Shown: piece after piece, positions 53,825 through 62,446 of the stretch
How positions within the stretch are numbered: the first letter of the stretch is position 1
Layout of the letters: each line of letters starts with the position of its first letter
Assembly: GCF_021044685.1 (NCBI RefSeq)
Contig: NZ_CP088014.1
Location: 434,001 to 498,000 of the forward strand
From: Bradyrhizobium daqingense
GTDB lineage: Bacteria; Pseudomonadota; Alphaproteobacteria; Rhizobiales; Xanthobacteraceae
Reading direction: 5' to 3'
Length of the DNA: 64,000 bases
The notes under the pieces: model-generated
What the model was told of the DNA's origin: nothing
What the model saw: the letters and a program-made list of their open reading frames with translations, nothing else
Database searches by the model: none
Made by a program: the position numbers and the translations under genes

Positions 53825-53983
53825 ACCCTCCCCTGGAGGGGGAGGGTCGGCTCACAATGAGCGCAGCGAAATGTGAGCCGGGGCGGGGTGACGGTCTCTC
53901 CTCATCCAACAGTGCCTGTGTTGAGAGATCACCCCACCCCGCTCGCGCTGCGCGCGAACGACCCTCCCCCTCCAGGGGAGGGT
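53825..53983. repeat. 25-bp perfect inverted repeat with 109-bp loop
   Basis: The arm 53825-53849 (starting ACCCTCCCCTGGAGG) is the exact reverse complement of 53959-53983. The loop contains a second pair (GGCTCAC/GTGAGCC). Lies between convergent ndh and the next binding-protein gene: a likely two-way terminator of transposon-like origin. Confidence 0.75.
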
Positions 53984-54006
53984 GAAGGGGACTGCACTCG
54001 TGTCCC

Positions 54007-55218
54007 CTATTTCACCAGTTCGCACCCACCTTCCGCGAGCGGACGAAACGCCTGGTCCGCGGGAATCGTCGACACCAGCTTGTAATAGTCATACGGATAT
54101 TTCGACTCGTCCGGCTTCTTCACCTCGAACAGGTACATCGGGTGCACGACGCGGCCGTCCTGGCGAATGGCAGTGTCGCCGAACAATTTGTCCTTGCCCC
54201 TAAACTTCTTCATCTCGGGCACGACGTTCTTGGCGTTGTCGCTGCCGGTGGCGGCGACGGCGTTGAGATAAGCGAGCGTCGAGGCATAGACGCCGGCCTG
54301 GTTGCCGCTCGGCATCTTGCCGTTCATGCCGGGGCGCGCGGCGAACCGCTTGGCGAACGCGCGGGTGTCCTCGTTCATGTCCCAGTAGAACGCTTCCATG
54401 AGTTGAAGGCCCTGGGCGACCTTGATGCCCATGCCGTGTACGTCGTTGATGAAGAGCAGGAAGGCGACGAGCTTCTGGCCGCTCTGCTGGATGCCGAACT
54501 CGGCGGCCTGCTTCACCGCGTTGATGGTGTCGCCGCCGGCATTGGCAAGGCCGATCACCTGCGCTTTTGAGCTCTGCGCCTGCAACAGGAAGGACGCGAA
54601 ATCGGAGGTGCCGAGCGGATGCTTGGACGAGCCCAGCACCTTGCCGCCATGTCCCTCGATGTATTTCTGCGCCTCCGCCTCGATACCCTTGCCGAGCGCA
54701 TAGTCGACCGTCAGGAAATACCAATCCTTGCCGCCGCGAGACATCATCGCGGCCGCCGTGGTGTTGCCGGTGGCCCAGGCATCGTTGACCCATTGGATGG
54801 TATTCGGCGAGCACGCCTTGCCGGTGAGGTCCGAACTTGCGGTCGACGACGCCAGGAAGGTCATGCGGCTGTCGCGCAGCAGTGAATTGATGGACAGGCC
54901 GACGGCCGAGTTCGGCACGTCGACGATCGCGTCGACGCCTTCCACATCGAGCCATTTGCGCGCGATCGCGTTGCCGACATCGGCCTTGTTCTGGTGATCG
55001 GCATAGACGATCTCGACCTTGATGCCCTTGCCACCGCCGTTGAAATCCTCCGCCGCCATGCGCGCGGCCTCGACCGAGCCCATGCCGTTGGTGTCCTGGA
55101 AAATGCCGGAGATGTCGTTGAGCACGCCGACGCGCACGACATTGTCCGATATCTGGGCGCTCGCCGCGCCGGTCATCAGGCTCGCGGCCAATGCGAGCGT
55201 CCACTTCAGTTGTTTCAT
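54007..55218 (-). CDS. Lone periplasmic solute-binding protein 2, P450 operon
   Basis: 403 residues. Start at 55218 (MKQLKWTLALAASL), with GGAGG upstream; signal peptide ends at AASAQ. Core: VGVLNDISGIFQDTNG, IARKWLDVEGVDAIVDVP, NTIQWVNDAWATG. LivK type, so expected to deliver an aromatic acid. It follows the ferredoxin gene by 84 bp on the same strand as the P450, suggesting the P450 substrate as ligand; no permease or ATPase genes accompany it. Confidence 0.9.
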   Translation of the reverse strand: MKQLKWTLALAASLMTGAASAQISDNVVRVGVLNDISGIFQDTNGMGSVEAARMAAEDFNGGGKGIKVEIVYADHQNKADVGNAIARKWLDVEGVDAIVDVPNSAVGLSINSLLRDSRMTFLASSTASSDLTGKACSPNTIQWVNDAWATGNTTAAAMMSRGGKDWYFLTVDYALGKGIEAEAQKYIEGHGGKVLGSSKHPLGTSDFASFLLQAQSSKAQVIGLANAGGDTINAVKQAAEFGIQQSGQKLVAFLLFINDVHGMGIKVAQGLQLMEAFYWDMNEDTRAFAKRFAARPGMNGKMPSGNQAGVYASTLAYLNAVAATGSDNAKNVVPEMKKFRGKDKLFGDTAIRQDGRVVHPMYLFEVKKPDESKYPYDYYKLVSTIPADQAFRPLAEGGCELVK

Positions 55219-55302
55219 CATTCCCTCCCCTGTTGGATGTGTTGTCACACCGATCGTTACCGGTGCAGCTCGGACGTCACTTGCCGCTTCAGACTTTTCG
55301 CT

Positions 55303-55626
55303 TCAGACTTGTCGTTCCGGTAATCGCAGCACGAGCCCGTCGAGCACGGGCGTGAGGTGGATCTGGCAGGACAGCCGGCTGTTCGGCCGCCGCTCGCTCG
55401 CGGTGCCGTCGAGCAGTGCATCCTCGTCGTCGGCGATGTCGGGCAGGCGTGCGAGCCAGGCGTCGTCGACATAGACGTGACAGGTCGCACACATGGCGTT
55501 GCCGCCGCATTCGGCGAGAATGCCATCGAGGCCGTGGCGCGTTGCGGCCTGCATGGCGCTCTCGCCGTCGCTGGCCTCGACGCGGTCGGACTTGCCGTCG
55601 GAATGGATGAAAGTGATGGCAGGCAT
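55303..55626 (-). CDS. [2Fe-2S] ferredoxin for the P450
   Basis: 107 residues, adrenodoxin/putidaredoxin type. The four cluster cysteines are ECGGNAMCATCHVYV (C-x5-C-x2-C) and LSCQIHL, 37 residues later. Its start is 11 bp past the P450 stop, so the pair is co-translated. It resembles the palustrisredoxin/HaPux ferredoxins that serve CYP199A enzymes. The matching ferredoxin reductase gene is not in this window. Confidence 0.93.
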   Translation of the reverse strand: MPAITFIHSDGKSDRVEASDGESAMQAATRHGLDGILAECGGNAMCATCHVYVDDAWLARLPDIADDEDALLDGTASERRPNSRLSCQIHLTPVLDGLVLRLPERQV

Positions 55627-55637
55627 GAAGATCCTCG

Positions 55638-56858
55638 TCAGGCCGGGGTGATGGTGACAGGCAGGCTATCGAGCCCGCGCAGCGTGTTGTTGAAGCGGCG
55701 CTTCGGCTCGCCCGTGATCTCGATCTTCGCAATGCGCCGCGCCAGCGCCGTCAGCATCACCTCGCCTTCGAGGCGGGCGACGAGCTGGCCGACGCACATG
55801 TGGATGCCGGAGCCGAAGCCGACATGGCCGGAAGTGCGGCGGCTGATGTCGTAGCTGTCGGGCTTGTCCCAGCGGCGGGGATCGCGATTGGCGGCGGCGA
55901 GGAACATCAAGACCTTCTCGCCCTCACCTATTCTGGCGCCTGAAAGCTCGACCTCCCGTGTCGTGGTGCGGAAGAAGGTCTGTACCGGGCTTTCGAAGCG
56001 CACGGCTTCTTCGAAGGCGCCGCGCGCGAGCGAAAGATCATCGCGCAGGCGCTGCCATTGATCCGGGAAGCGCGCGAGACAATAGACCGCGGCGCCAATG
56101 CCGTTGACGGTGGTGTCGAGGCCAGCGGACAGCAGCGACCGCACCAGCAGCGGCGCTTCGGTAGCTGTGATGGCTCCCTCGTCGACCTGCGCATGGATGC
56201 AAGCCCCGAAGCCGCCGGGCGCGAGATTCTCGCGCTGGCACTGCTCTGCGACATAGGCCTGATGCGGCGCCGAGCGCTCGATCGCCTCCTGGCGCAACTG
56301 GTTGGGCGGACCGAAGGCGTTGAACACCACGCTCGCATAGGGAATCAAATGCTCGCGTCCCTCCGGCTTCAGCCCAAGCGCATCCGGAAAGATCGAGAGC
56401 GGATAGGCTTCGGCGAGATCGGCGATCGCATCGAAGCTGCGCCTCTCCAGCAGCGCATCGACCCGCGCCTCGGCTGCGGCGGCAAAGCGATCGCGCACCT
56501 GTTTCATCACGGTCGGCGACAGCACCTTCGACAGCACGGCCCGGGTGCGGGTGTGCGCGGGCGGATCGGCTTCGAGGATGAGGCTCGGCGGCCGCCAAGG
56601 TGTCTCCTTCTTGAAGTCGGAGAGGCCGACGCCGCGGCTGGAGCAGAAGGTCGCGGGATCGTTCAGCACGGCGTGAACCTCGGCATATCGCGCCACGCCG
56701 TAGACGTTCCATTTGTCGAGATAGACCACCGGCCCGGCCTCCCGCAGCAGCTCGTGCGTCGGATAGGGGTCGGCAAAAAAGCTCATCGCGAAGGGGTCGA
56801 CGTCGAGATGCGGAACGGACGCGACACCGGTTGATTCGGGGGAGCCGGATGTGGTCAT
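55638..56858 (-). CDS. Cytochrome P450, CYP199A type (para-methoxybenzoate O-demethylase)
   Basis: 406 residues, soluble. Heme ligand FGSGIHMCVGQLVARLEG (Cys in C-V-G), K-helix FEEAVRFE (E-x2-R) and I-helix LLSAGLDTTVNG. The sequence around YLDKWNVYGVARYAEVH and SSRGVGLSDFKKE is, as I remember them, nearly identical to the CYP199A4/A2 enzymes, which demethylate 4-methoxybenzoate to 4-hydroxybenzoate. It is divergent from a MarR gene. Family placement is from recollection, not from a search. Confidence 0.88.
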   Translation of the reverse strand: MTTSGSPESTGVASVPHLDVDPFAMSFFADPYPTHELLREAGPVVYLDKWNVYGVARYAEVHAVLNDPATFCSSRGVGLSDFKKETPWRPPSLILEADPPAHTRTRAVLSKVLSPTVMKQVRDRFAAAAEARVDALLERRSFDAIADLAEAYPLSIFPDALGLKPEGREHLIPYASVVFNAFGPPNQLRQEAIERSAPHQAYVAEQCQRENLAPGGFGACIHAQVDEGAITATEAPLLVRSLLSAGLDTTVNGIGAAVYCLARFPDQWQRLRDDLSLARGAFEEAVRFESPVQTFFRTTTREVELSGARIGEGEKVLMFLAAANRDPRRWDKPDSYDISRRTSGHVGFGSGIHMCVGQLVARLEGEVMLTALARRIAKIEITGEPKRRFNNTLRGLDSLPVTITPA

Positions 56859-56941
56859 GGGAGACCTCCCTCATTTTGATCTTGTGAAAGGGCGGCGCTT
56901 ACCCTTAGGTCACGGGGTCCGCCGCAAGCCAGAAGCCCGAC

Positions 56942-57448
56942 ATGCCCGTGCCTTCGACCAGATCCCGCCCTAAGCCTGCGCCCGCTGACGTCGGACCGAC
57001 GCTCGATCTCGATCGTTACGTCCCGGCGTTCGTCACCTTCATCGCCAACAAGCTCTCGAACAGCGCGACCGCGTTCTATCAGCGTGAATTCGGCGTCAAC
57101 GTCACGGAATGGCGGATCATGTCGCTGCTCGCGATCGAACCCGGCATTCCCGCCTCGCGTATCTGCCAGGTCATCGGCTTCGACAAGGGACCGGTGAGCC
57201 GGACGCTCGCCGGGCTCGAGAAGCGCGGGCTGGTCGCGATCCGCACCGATCCGAACGATGGCCGCACCCATTCGATCTCGCTCACTGCGAAGGGCCGCAC
57301 CACCCATGACAAGGTGATCGCCGCCGCGCTCGAGCGCGAGCGGCGTCTGTTGTCCTGCCTCAGCAAGGACGAGCGCGAAGTGCTCATCGACCTGCTGCGC
57401 CGGCTGCACGAAAATCTCGGCGCGGTGACCGGCGGCACCGAGACCTGA
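56942..57448 (+). CDS. MarR family regulator divergent from the P450
   Basis: 168 residues. MarR winged helix: NVTEWRIMSLLAIE, ASRICQVIGFDKGPVSRTLA, LEKRGLVAIRTDPNDGR, with the Asp-x-Arg wing. The divergent position to the P450-ferredoxin-SBP genes (83-bp gap) suggests it represses them until the aromatic acid or its CoA ester binds. A weak AAGGG/CCCTT pair lies in the gap. Confidence 0.92.
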   Translation: MPVPSTRSRPKPAPADVGPTLDLDRYVPAFVTFIANKLSNSATAFYQREFGVNVTEWRIMSLLAIEPGIPASRICQVIGFDKGPVSRTLAGLEKRGLVAIRTDPNDGRTHSISLTAKGRTTHDKVIAAALERERRLLSCLSKDEREVLIDLLRRLHENLGAVTGGTET

Positions 57449-57818
57449 CGGATCGCGCGCGGCGCGCAAACTCCCGTCGTTCCCGGTCATGCGCCGGCAT
57501 TTGCCGGCGGCACCCCTTCTGCCGTGCATTGCTTCCTCCAGAAAAGAACGCAGCGGTTCGTCCGCCGTCATCTGTGTCTGGAACGGTTCGCATAAATTAG
57601 TTGCTTAGGCAACAAAAGAATCGGCAAGATAATGCGGCAGGGTCGTTGGCCTAACCCAGCCCTCATTCTCATGTCCCGGACGCGGCGCGGCATGAAATGA
57701 CGCGACGCAGCGCCGGTACCCAGCAGCTATGTGCACGACGAGAGATGGGCCCCGCTCTGCAGCGCATCACTGCCTGCTGCGCTGCGTCCGGGGCACGAGA
57801 GCCGTTAAGGCGCCCCGG
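57449..57818. other. Long gap holding a dispersed palindrome
   Basis: 370 bp between convergent MarR and feruloyl-CoA synthase genes. The only structure seen is the repeat at 57671-57799 and a short GCCGGCATTTGCCGGC hairpin near 57492. No protein-coding sequence is supported. Confidence 0.45.
57671..57799. repeat. Dispersed palindromic element, copy 2
   Basis: Runs from ATGTCCCGGACGCGGCGCGG to TGCTGCGCTGCGTCCGGGGCACGA. Same outer GTCCCGGACGC...GCGTCCGG arms as the elements at 20034 and 62306. Intergenic. Confidence 0.7.
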
Positions 57819-59669
57819 TTACAGCCCGATCCACTCACCCGACGCGTCATCATTCAGCCGCGCCACCGCATCGGCGCGGCGTGTCAACACGGCGCGCTGG
57901 TTGATGTAGCCTTTGTCGGTGATCTCGCCACCGTCGACGGAGGCCGGCTCCGCCAGCAGCAGCGCGCGTGTGGCATGGCCGGAGGAATTGCCACTCTGTT
58001 GCTTGAGCCTCGCCAGGCCTTGCGCGATCGCGGACCTGATCTTGTCATGTGCCAGCACCTCGCTCACAGCCGCCGTCTCGGGGAGACCGGCATGAGCGCG
58101 GCAGGCCGCGACGTTGGGGAATACCAGGAAGCGGACCTCATCGCCACCATGGCCGACAACGACGATGTCTTGCGCAAGCGGCGCCAATGCAGCGATGCCG
58201 GCGACACGCAACGTGCCGACACTGACCCAGGTGCCGGAATTGAGCTTGAAGTCCTCCGCGACGCGGCCATCGAAGAACAGGCCGCGCTCCGGTCTCTCCG
58301 GATCGGCAAGCTTCACGGCGTCGCCGATGAGATAGAAACCTTCTTCGTCGAACGCCTGCTTCGTCAGCTCCGGCGCCTTCCAGTAGCCGGGTGTCACGTT
58401 CGGCCCGCGCACGCGCACCTCCAGCTTGTCGCCGGAGGGGACGAGCTTGAGCTCCGTGCCGGGAATCGGCACACCGATATTGCCCGAGCGCTCTGCAAGA
58501 AAGTGGCAATCGGTCGCGAGCGGGGAGGTCTCGGTCGAGCCCCAGGCCGACACCATCGGCAACGCGCGGCCGACGGTCTCGATGGACAGCTGCTCCAGGG
58601 CGTCCCAGAGATTTTGCGGCAATGCCGCACCGGCATAGAAGGCGAACTTCACCTCGCCGAAGAAGCGGCGGCGCAGTTCCTCATCGCCGCGCAGCGCCGC
58701 GACCAGCATGTCGAAGCCGCGCGGTACGTTGAAATAGACCGTCGGCATCACGCTTTTCAGGTTGGCGAGCGAGGTCGCGAACAGGCCCGGAGCAGGCTTG
58801 CCGCCGTCGATATAGAGCGCACCGCCGTTGCGCAGCACGAGGTTGAAATTATGGTTGGCGCCGAAGGTGTGGCTCCAAGGCAACCAGTCGAGGATCACGA
58901 GATCGCCACGGCCCGGCGCCAGGAATGTCCAGGTCTGCGCCTTGGCCTGCTGGCTCGACGTCAACATGCGCTGGGTGTTGATGACCGCCTTGGGCGTGCC
59001 GGTCGAGCCCGAGGTGAACAGGAATTTCGCGATCGTATCCGGCGTTATCGCGGCGAAGGCCTTTGCGACCTCAGCCGTTTCAGGCGTTGCCGAGACATCA
59101 CGGAAAGCAAGCGCATCGGCATCGCCGGCCTTACCGCTGATGATCTGCGCATTGTGCAGCGGCCTGATCGCGTTTAGCGCCGCGGCAAATGGCTTGGTCG
59201 CGGAGACATAGATCGCGCCGGGCTGAAGCAGCGAGATCATGCTTTTGAGCTTGTCGAAATCCTTCGACATCAGCGAGTAGGCCGGCGAGATCGCGGCAGA
59301 GGGAACGCCGACGTGCTGGGCGGCCAGCGCGAGCAAGGCGTGATCGATGCTGTTGTCGGAGAGGATGACGACGGGGCGCTCGGCGCTGAGGTTCTGCGCC
59401 AGCATCCAGGACGCCGTGGCGCGGACCCGCCGCAGGGCACCCGCGTAGGTCATGGTGGCCCAGGGCGCATCGACACCGTCCCGCTCGGCGAGAAAGATCG
59501 CATCAGGCGTTTGCCGCGCCCATTGCTCGAGCCAGTCGCCGATGCAGCGTGCACTCTCGCCGAGCGGCTCGGGTGAGCGCAGCACGATGCTGCCGTCGGC
59601 GCGGTGCTCCGCGATGGTTCTCGGCGTTGCGAACAGGCCTGCAACGTCACCGCGTGACGCGGATCTCAT
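57819..59669 (-). CDS. fcs: Feruloyl-CoA synthase
   Basis: 616 residues from MRSASRGDVAGLF, GGAGG upstream. Adenylate-forming motif FLFTSGSTGTPKAV, AWGSTETSPLA and the FFDGRVAEDFKLNSG block typical of feruloyl/p-coumaroyl-CoA synthases (about 620 residues). It makes CoA thioesters of ferulate, coumarate or caffeate in the cytosol. The next enzymes of the route (hydratase/aldolase, vanillin dehydrogenase) are not in this window. Divergent from a MarR gene. Confidence 0.9.
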   Translation of the reverse strand: MRSASRGDVAGLFATPRTIAEHRADGSIVLRSPEPLGESARCIGDWLEQWARQTPDAIFLAERDGVDAPWATMTYAGALRRVRATASWMLAQNLSAERPVVILSDNSIDHALLALAAQHVGVPSAAISPAYSLMSKDFDKLKSMISLLQPGAIYVSATKPFAAALNAIRPLHNAQIISGKAGDADALAFRDVSATPETAEVAKAFAAITPDTIAKFLFTSGSTGTPKAVINTQRMLTSSQQAKAQTWTFLAPGRGDLVILDWLPWSHTFGANHNFNLVLRNGGALYIDGGKPAPGLFATSLANLKSVMPTVYFNVPRGFDMLVAALRGDEELRRRFFGEVKFAFYAGAALPQNLWDALEQLSIETVGRALPMVSAWGSTETSPLATDCHFLAERSGNIGVPIPGTELKLVPSGDKLEVRVRGPNVTPGYWKAPELTKQAFDEEGFYLIGDAVKLADPERPERGLFFDGRVAEDFKLNSGTWVSVGTLRVAGIAALAPLAQDIVVVGHGGDEVRFLVFPNVAACRAHAGLPETAAVSEVLAHDKIRSAIAQGLARLKQQSGNSSGHATRALLLAEPASVDGGEITDKGYINQRAVLTRRADAVARLNDDASGEWIGL

Positions 59670-59746
59670 GGTTTCCTCCTCGCCCGGACTCCGGATCGGC
59701 CGCAGCCTCGTCCCGGGCTGCTTCGGCCATAATGTTGGGCACGGCA

Positions 59747-59767
59747 ATTGTTGTCGTCAACAACAAT
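59747..59767. promoter_or_regulatory. MarR-type operator between fcs and its regulator
   Basis: ATTGTTGT-cgtca-ACAACAAT: perfect 8-bp arms, 5-bp spacer, 21 bp in all. It lies 78 bp before fcs and 49 bp before the MarR gene, in the shared promoter region. Confidence 0.72.
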
Positions 59768-59815
59768 CTTTCGCCCCGCCCGTCGAGGCGCTAAGGTCGG
59801 CGAAGGAGACACGAT

Positions 59816-60310
59816 GTGACAAGCAGCGCAGCCCGGACGTCCCCACGCAACGGCGCCGGCAACGGGAAGGCACCGCGGAATGACGCCGACGAAGTCGGCC
59901 TCGACGCGCTGGTCGGGCACGCCGGGTATGCGGTGCGCCGCTTCCAGATCTGGATCTTCCAGGATTTCATCAAGACGCTGGGCGCGGTCGATATCCGGCC
60001 GACGCAATATTCGGTGCTGACGGTGATCGGCGCCAATCCGGGCTTGTCGCAGATGGCGGTGGCCAAGCGCCTCGGCATCGAGCGGGCCCGGCTGGTGCAT
60101 CTGCTCGACAGCCTCGAGCAGCGCAAATATGTCAAGCGGATCAAGTCGAAGACCGACCGGCGCTCACACGCGCTGCACCTCACGGCGCAGGGTGAGACGG
60201 CACTAGCCAGGTTCAAGCACCTCGCCGCGGAACACGAGCGGAATGTCGAGGCCAGGATCGGCCGGGAGAACCGGCAGCAGCTGCTCCGGATCCTCGCCGA
60301 CTTCACCTGA
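59816..60310 (+). CDS. MarR family regulator of feruloyl-CoA synthase
   Basis: 164 residues from GTG 59816, 7 nt after AAGGAG; the ATG two bases upstream is out of frame. Winged helix: RPTQYSVLTVIGANPGLSQM and VAKRLGIERARLVHLLDSLE, wing KTDRRSHALHLT. The first 30 residues are a disordered Asn/Gly-rich tail. MarR proteins at fcs loci respond to feruloyl- or coumaroyl-CoA; here this is inferred from position and the operator. Confidence 0.9.
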   Translation: MTSSAARTSPRNGAGNGKAPRNDADEVGLDALVGHAGYAVRRFQIWIFQDFIKTLGAVDIRPTQYSVLTVIGANPGLSQMAVAKRLGIERARLVHLLDSLEQRKYVKRIKSKTDRRSHALHLTAQGETALARFKHLAAEHERNVEARIGRENRQQLLRILADFT

Positions 60311-60437
60311 CACAGACTGCTCGTAATTTGGGCAAATGCCTGTAACCGAGCGTCTGCGCTCGGCCTTATGGCCCTGCCAAGCCATTGATCAAATTATGGT
60401 ATTGAGAACGGCTGGCTGCCGCCAGAACTGTACACAA

Positions 60438-60453
60438 TGGCACATCGCTTGCT
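60438..60453 (+). promoter_or_regulatory. Sigma-54 promoter before the allophanate hydrolase gene
   Basis: TGGCAC-atcgc-TTGCT, matching the sigma-54 consensus TGGCAC-N5-TTGCW at every fixed position, with GG/GC at the required 10-bp spacing. Its expected start is near 60465, 29 bp before the ATG at 60494. An NtrC site was not recognised upstream. Confidence 0.8.
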
Positions 60454-60493
60454 TCAATCCGGGTGAGGACATGAATGCCGGAGTTTTGTCGCC

Positions 60494-62302
60494 ATGGGGG
60501 CTGAGCAGCCTGAAACGATCGCCGCGATTGTGGCCGCGCATCGCGCGGGCACGTTGACGCCGGCGCAGACGGTCGCACGCAGCTATCAGCGCATCCGCGA
60601 CCACAACGATCCCGCAACCTTCATCAGCCTGCGCGACGAGACGGACGCGATTGCGGAGGCCGAGAGACTTGCCGCGCGCGCCGATGCCGCGAGCCTGCCG
60701 CTCTATGGCGTCCCGGTCGCGGTGAAGGACAATATCGACGCGCTGGGCTTTCCGACCACCGCAGCCTGCCCGGCCTTCTCCTACACGCCGACGCGGGATT
60801 CCACCGCCGTGGCGCGCCTGCGCACCGCGGGCGCGATCATCATCGGCAAGACCAATCTCGACCAGTTCGCGACCGGCCTCGTCGGCGTCCGCTCACCTTA
60901 CGGCATTCCCAGGAACTCGATACGCGACGATCTCATTCCCGGCGGCTCGAGCTCGGGCTCGGCGGTCGCCGTCGGCGCGGGCCTGGTGCCGCTCTCGCTC
61001 GGCACCGACACCGCCGGCAGCGGCCGCGTGCCGGCGATGCTCAACAACATCGTCGGGCTGAAGCCGAGCCTCGGCATGATCTCGACCACGGGCCTCGTGC
61101 CCGCGTGCCGCACGCTCGACTGCATCTCGGTGTTTGCCTTGACGGTCGATGACGCCGCGCTTGCGCTGTCGGTGATGGCGGGACCCGACGAGGCCGATCC
61201 GTTCTCGCGCGAGCGGCCGCTTCAGCCGATCACGCCGTTCCCTCAGAACTTGCGCCTCGGCGTGCCCAGGAGCGGACAACTGATCTTCTTCGGCGACAAG
61301 AAGGCGGAAGCTGCCTATGCCGATGCGCTGAAGCGCTGGACGGCGCTCGGCGCAAAGCTGGTCGAGTTCGATCTCGAGCCGTTCTATGAGACGGCGCGGC
61401 TGCTCTATGAAGGGCCGTGGGTGGCCGAGCGATATCTCGTGATCAAGGATCTGCTGGCGTCCGCACCTGACGCGATTCATCCGGTGACGCGCGAGATCAC
61501 CGCGGCCGGCGCGCGGCTGACCGCTGCGGACACCTTCGCGGCGCTTTATCGTCTGCAGGGCCTGCGCAAGATCGCCGAGCGGACGTTTGCTGATATCGAC
61601 GCGCTGGTGCTGCCGACGGCGCCGACCGCCTATACGACCGCGCAGGTGCTGGCCAATCCGATCGAGCTCAACAGCCGGCTCGGCACCTATACCAATTTCG
61701 TCAATTTGCTCGATCTCTGCGGACTTGCGATACCGGCGTCGATGCGTGCGGACGGCATTCCGTTCGGCGTCACGCTACTCGCGCCCGCAGGACACGACGC
61801 GCTGCTCGCCAGCATCGGCCGCGTGTTCCATGCCGATACGAAGCTGCGTCTTGGGGCCAAGGGCGCGGCGCAGGCACCGCTCGCGCCGCTTCCCGCAAAC
61901 AGCAGCGAGGAGATTCCGATTGCAGTGGTCGGCGCGCATCTGTCCGGCATGGTGCTGAACGGAGAATTGACGGCACTGAACGCAAGCCTGATCGAAGCAA
62001 CGAGAACCGCGCCGGACTACAAGCTCTTTGCGCTCAACACCACGCCGCCGAAGCCGGGCATGCTGCGCGTCGAAGCCGGCAAGGGCGCGGCGCTCGAACT
62101 GGAGATCTGGTCACTGTCGCCCTCCGCCTTCGGCAAGTTCGTGAACGCGATCCCAGCGCCGATGGCGATCGGGACGATACGACTCGCGGATGGCCGCAGC
62201 GTGAAGGGGTTTCTCGTCGAGCCGGAAGTGCTGGACGAAGCGCGGGATATCACGGCGTATGGCGGCTGGCGGAAGTATATGGCGGAGAGGGCAAAGGGGT
62301 AA
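60494..62302 (+). CDS. atzF: Allophanate hydrolase (AtzF type)
   Basis: 602 residues. The amidase-signature domain (about 1-440) has the Ser-cisSer-Lys triad: Lys in PVAVKDNIDA, Ser in GGSSSGSAVAVGAG and DTAGSGRVPA. The C-terminal approximately 150 residues (VVGAHLSGMVLNGEL, YGGWRKYMAE) form the extra AtzF/allophanate domain. It hydrolyses allophanate to ammonia and CO2, the final step of urea, biuret or s-triazine nitrogen release. The sigma-54 promoter suits nitrogen control. Confidence 0.93.
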   Translation: MGAEQPETIAAIVAAHRAGTLTPAQTVARSYQRIRDHNDPATFISLRDETDAIAEAERLAARADAASLPLYGVPVAVKDNIDALGFPTTAACPAFSYTPTRDSTAVARLRTAGAIIIGKTNLDQFATGLVGVRSPYGIPRNSIRDDLIPGGSSSGSAVAVGAGLVPLSLGTDTAGSGRVPAMLNNIVGLKPSLGMISTTGLVPACRTLDCISVFALTVDDAALALSVMAGPDEADPFSRERPLQPITPFPQNLRLGVPRSGQLIFFGDKKAEAAYADALKRWTALGAKLVEFDLEPFYETARLLYEGPWVAERYLVIKDLLASAPDAIHPVTREITAAGARLTAADTFAALYRLQGLRKIAERTFADIDALVLPTAPTAYTTAQVLANPIELNSRLGTYTNFVNLLDLCGLAIPASMRADGIPFGVTLLAPAGHDALLASIGRVFHADTKLRLGAKGAAQAPLAPLPANSSEEIPIAVVGAHLSGMVLNGELTALNASLIEATRTAPDYKLFALNTTPPKPGMLRVEAGKGAALELEIWSLSPSAFGKFVNAIPAPMAIGTIRLADGRSVKGFLVEPEVLDEARDITAYGGWRKYMAERAKG

Positions 62303-62305
62303 GTC

Positions 62306-62437
62306 TCGTGTCCCGGGCGCAGCGCATCACGCAGTGGTGCGCTGCTGAATCGGGACCCATGGAACGACTTGCGAGACGGATAGATGGGTCCCGGCTCTGC
62401 GGAGCAGCGCTACGCGCTGCACCGCGTCCGGGACACG
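62306..62437. repeat. Dispersed palindromic element, copy 3
   Basis: Starts CTCGTGTCCCGGGCGCAGCG and ends TGCACCGCGTCCGGGACACGG; outer GTGTCCCGG/CCGGGACAC arms. Lies between convergent atzF and the GntR gene. Confidence 0.7.
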
Positions 62438-62446
62438 GATACCGCC

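Noticed and set aside
56859..56941. MarR operator between P450 and its regulator
   Set aside because: Only a 5-bp AAGGG/CCCTT pair is visible, too weak to call.
60311..60437. NtrC enhancer site upstream of the sigma-54 promoter
   Set aside because: No TGCACC-type dyad could be recognised, so only the promoter is reported.
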